Shown here piece by piece: positions 10,993 to 12,331 of a stretch of 12,331 bases of DNA. How positions within the stretch are numbered: the stretch's first letter is position 1; each line of letters begins with the position of its first letter. Made by a program: the position numbers and the translations under genes. The notes below the pieces were generated by a model, which saw only the letters and a list, made by a program, of their open reading frames with translations, was not told the origin of the DNA and made no database searches. Source of the stretch: Lachnospiraceae bacterium (GTDB lineage: Bacteria > Bacillota > Clostridia > Lachnospirales > Lachnospiraceae); NCBI GenBank assembly GCA_021200345.1, contig JAJQGR010000338.1, forward strand, positions 1 through 12,331. Direction: 5' to 3'.

Positions 10993-12331
10993 TCATTTCG
11001 CGTACTCAACCGCCCGTGATTCTCTGATCACATTGACTTTCACCTGGCCCGGATACTCCAGTTCTGTCTCGACTTTCTTCGCAATGTCACGAGCCAGCAG
11101 AACCATATCGTCATCCGACACCTGCTCCGGTATAACCATTACACGAACCTCTCTACCCGCCTGGATAGCAAAAGATTTTTCTACTCCTTTGAAATTGTTT
11201 GTGATTTCTTCCAACCGCTTTAAGCGAGTGGTATATGTCTCCAATGCCTCACGTCTGGCACCCGGTCTTGCCGCGGAAATTGTGTCCGCAGCCTGCACCA
11301 GACAGGAAATTAATGAGGTGGGCTCCACGTCACCATGATGAGATTCCACTGCGTTAATGACAGTAGCATTCTCCTTATACCTCTTGCAAAGTTCAGAACC
11401 CAGCTGAACATGAGTACCTTCCATCTCATGATCAACAGCTTTGCCTATATCATGCAGCAATCCTGCACGTTTTGCAAGGCGTACATCAAGGCCAAGCTCC
11501 GCTGCAAGCAATCCGGATAATTGCGCCACCTCAACAGAATGCCTTAGTGCATTCTGTCCATAACTGGTTCTGTATTTCAATTTGCCAAGTAAACGAACCA
11601 GTTCCGGATGGATGCCATGTACCCCGACTTCCAAAGTCGCGGCTTCGCCCTCCTCCTTGATGATTGTCTCAACCTCACGTTGAGCTTTCTCCACTGTCTC
11701 CTCAATCCGAGCCGGATGAATACGTCCATCTACAATCAGTCTCTCCAGGGCAATCCTGGCGACCTCTCTCCTGATGGGGTCAAAACTCGATAAGATCACA
11801 GCCTCTGGGGTATCATCAATAATCAGATCCACTCCTGTCATCGTCTCAAGAGTCCGGATATTGCGCCCCTCTCGTCCAATGATGCGGCCTTTCATCTCAT
11901 CGCTGGGAAGCTGAACAACAGAGATCGTTGTCTCTGACACCTGATCTGCGGCACATCGCTGAATTGCATTCACCACATAATCCCGCGCGCGTTTGTCAGC
12001 CTCTTCCTTTGCCCTCTGATCCATTTCCTTGATCTTCAGGGCGGTTTCATGCTTCACTTCATCTTCAACAATTTTCAATAAGTAGTCTTTTGCCTGGTCG
12101 GAGGTAAGACCAGAGATTCTTTCCAGTTCCTGTATACGCTGCTCGTTCAGCTTCGAGATTTCAGCCTTCTCTTTCTTAAGAGCGTTTTCTCTCTCCACCA
12201 AACTGGCTTCTTTGCGTTCGATAGCATCTGATTTCTTATCGATATTCTCTTCCTTCTGCTGAACACGCCTTTCATAGCGTTGTACCTCCGCGCGGCGCTC
12301 CTTAATCTCCTTGTCCAGCTCATTCTTGGCC
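10993..12331 (-). CDS. rny: Ribonuclease Y (C-terminal ~445 residues; N-terminus outside the window)
   Basis: RNase Y is a membrane-anchored endoribonuclease that starts mRNA decay in many Firmicutes. The frame enters from the right edge (AKNELDKEIKER...) and runs to TGA at 10993, so the apparent TTG start at 12201 is not real. The visible order is a long charged coiled coil from the edge to about 12000, then the KH RNA-binding domain with LPSDEMKGRIIGREGRNIR. The HD domain follows with LRHSVEVAQLSG and LLHDIGKAVDHE, the metal-binding His-Asp pair, and ESHHGD. The C-terminal segment is EYPGQVKVNVIRESRAVEYA. The missing part should be the N-terminal membrane helix and the start of the coiled coil, roughly 70 residues by family length. 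Confidence 0.97.
   Translation of the reverse strand, partial: AKNELDKEIKERRAEVQRYERRVQQKEENIDKKSDAIERKEASLVERENALKKEKAEISKLNEQRIQELERISGLTSDQAKDYLLKIVEDEVKHETALKIKEMDQRAKEEADKRARDYVVNAIQRCAADQVSETTISVVQLPSDEMKGRIIGREGRNIRTLETMTGVDLIIDDTPEAVILSSFDPIRREVARIALERLIVDGRIHPARIEETVEKAQREVETIIKEEGEAATLEVGVHGIHPELVRLLGKLKYRTSYGQNALRHSVEVAQLSGLLAAELGLDVRLAKRAGLLHDIGKAVDHEMEGTHVQLGSELCKRYKENATVINAVESHHGDVEPTSLISCLVQAADTISAARPGARREALETYTTRLKRLEEITNNFKGVEKSFAIQAGREVRVMVIPEQVSDDDMVLLARDIAKKVETELEYPGQVKVNVIRESRAVEYAK

Overview
The window looks like chromosomal DNA of a spore-forming Clostridia species, most likely Lachnospiraceae. The evidence is a sporulation sigma factor G next to a YlmC/YmxH-type sporulation protein, a compact nrdR-yqeG-aroE-aroK-aroQ-efp cluster, RNase Y, and a DUF5688 protein of a kind I associate with Lachnospiraceae. 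Shine-Dalgarno sites are strong (AGGAGG-like) and the base composition is moderate. The species cannot be named from the sequence alone.

Layout. Positions 1-176 (minus) hold the 5' end of a gene resembling PcRGLX/YetA-type rhamnogalacturonan lyases. Positions 332-1486 (minus) encode a membrane-anchored protein with two SH3b domains. It lies directly downstream of a tRNA-Arg(CCG) gene that is flanked by a perfect 12-bp inverted repeat. A DUF5688 gene follows at 1709-2647. The housekeeping block from 6597 down to 2803 runs entirely on the minus strand: ylmC/ymxH, nrdR, a YqeG-type HAD phosphatase, aroE, aroK, aroQ and efp. It has a strong promoter at the end of ylmC, an internal efp promoter and a terminator after efp. 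Three late steps of the shikimate pathway (dehydroquinase, shikimate dehydrogenase, shikimate kinase) are thus grouped with EF-P and the ribonucleotide reductase repressor NrdR.

The plus-strand sigG gene (6785-7555) diverges from ylmC. Its intergenic region holds a near-consensus sigma-G type promoter overlapping a sigma-A type promoter on the other strand. A long transcript leader follows, with a 20-bp hairpin upstream of the ribosome binding site.

Positions 7556-10400 are an accessory segment between sigG and mscL. It has a truncated MobA-type relaxase relic, a frameshifted winged-helix relic (Fic-like C-terminus), three tandem 11-bp repeats, an intact AbiE-type (type IV) toxin-antitoxin operon and one further 5'-truncated ORF. 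The AbiE promoter sits between two near-identical 34-bp inverted repeats, a clear candidate for autoregulation. The segment reads as the eroded remains of a mobilizable element that kept its toxin-antitoxin pair.

The right end returns to core genes: mscL (plus) converges with rny (RNase Y, minus, running off the window), and the two share a bidirectional terminator. I did not find a wholly new multi-gene system. The most interesting signals are regulatory: the sigG leader, the AbiE double operator and the pre-tRNA stem.
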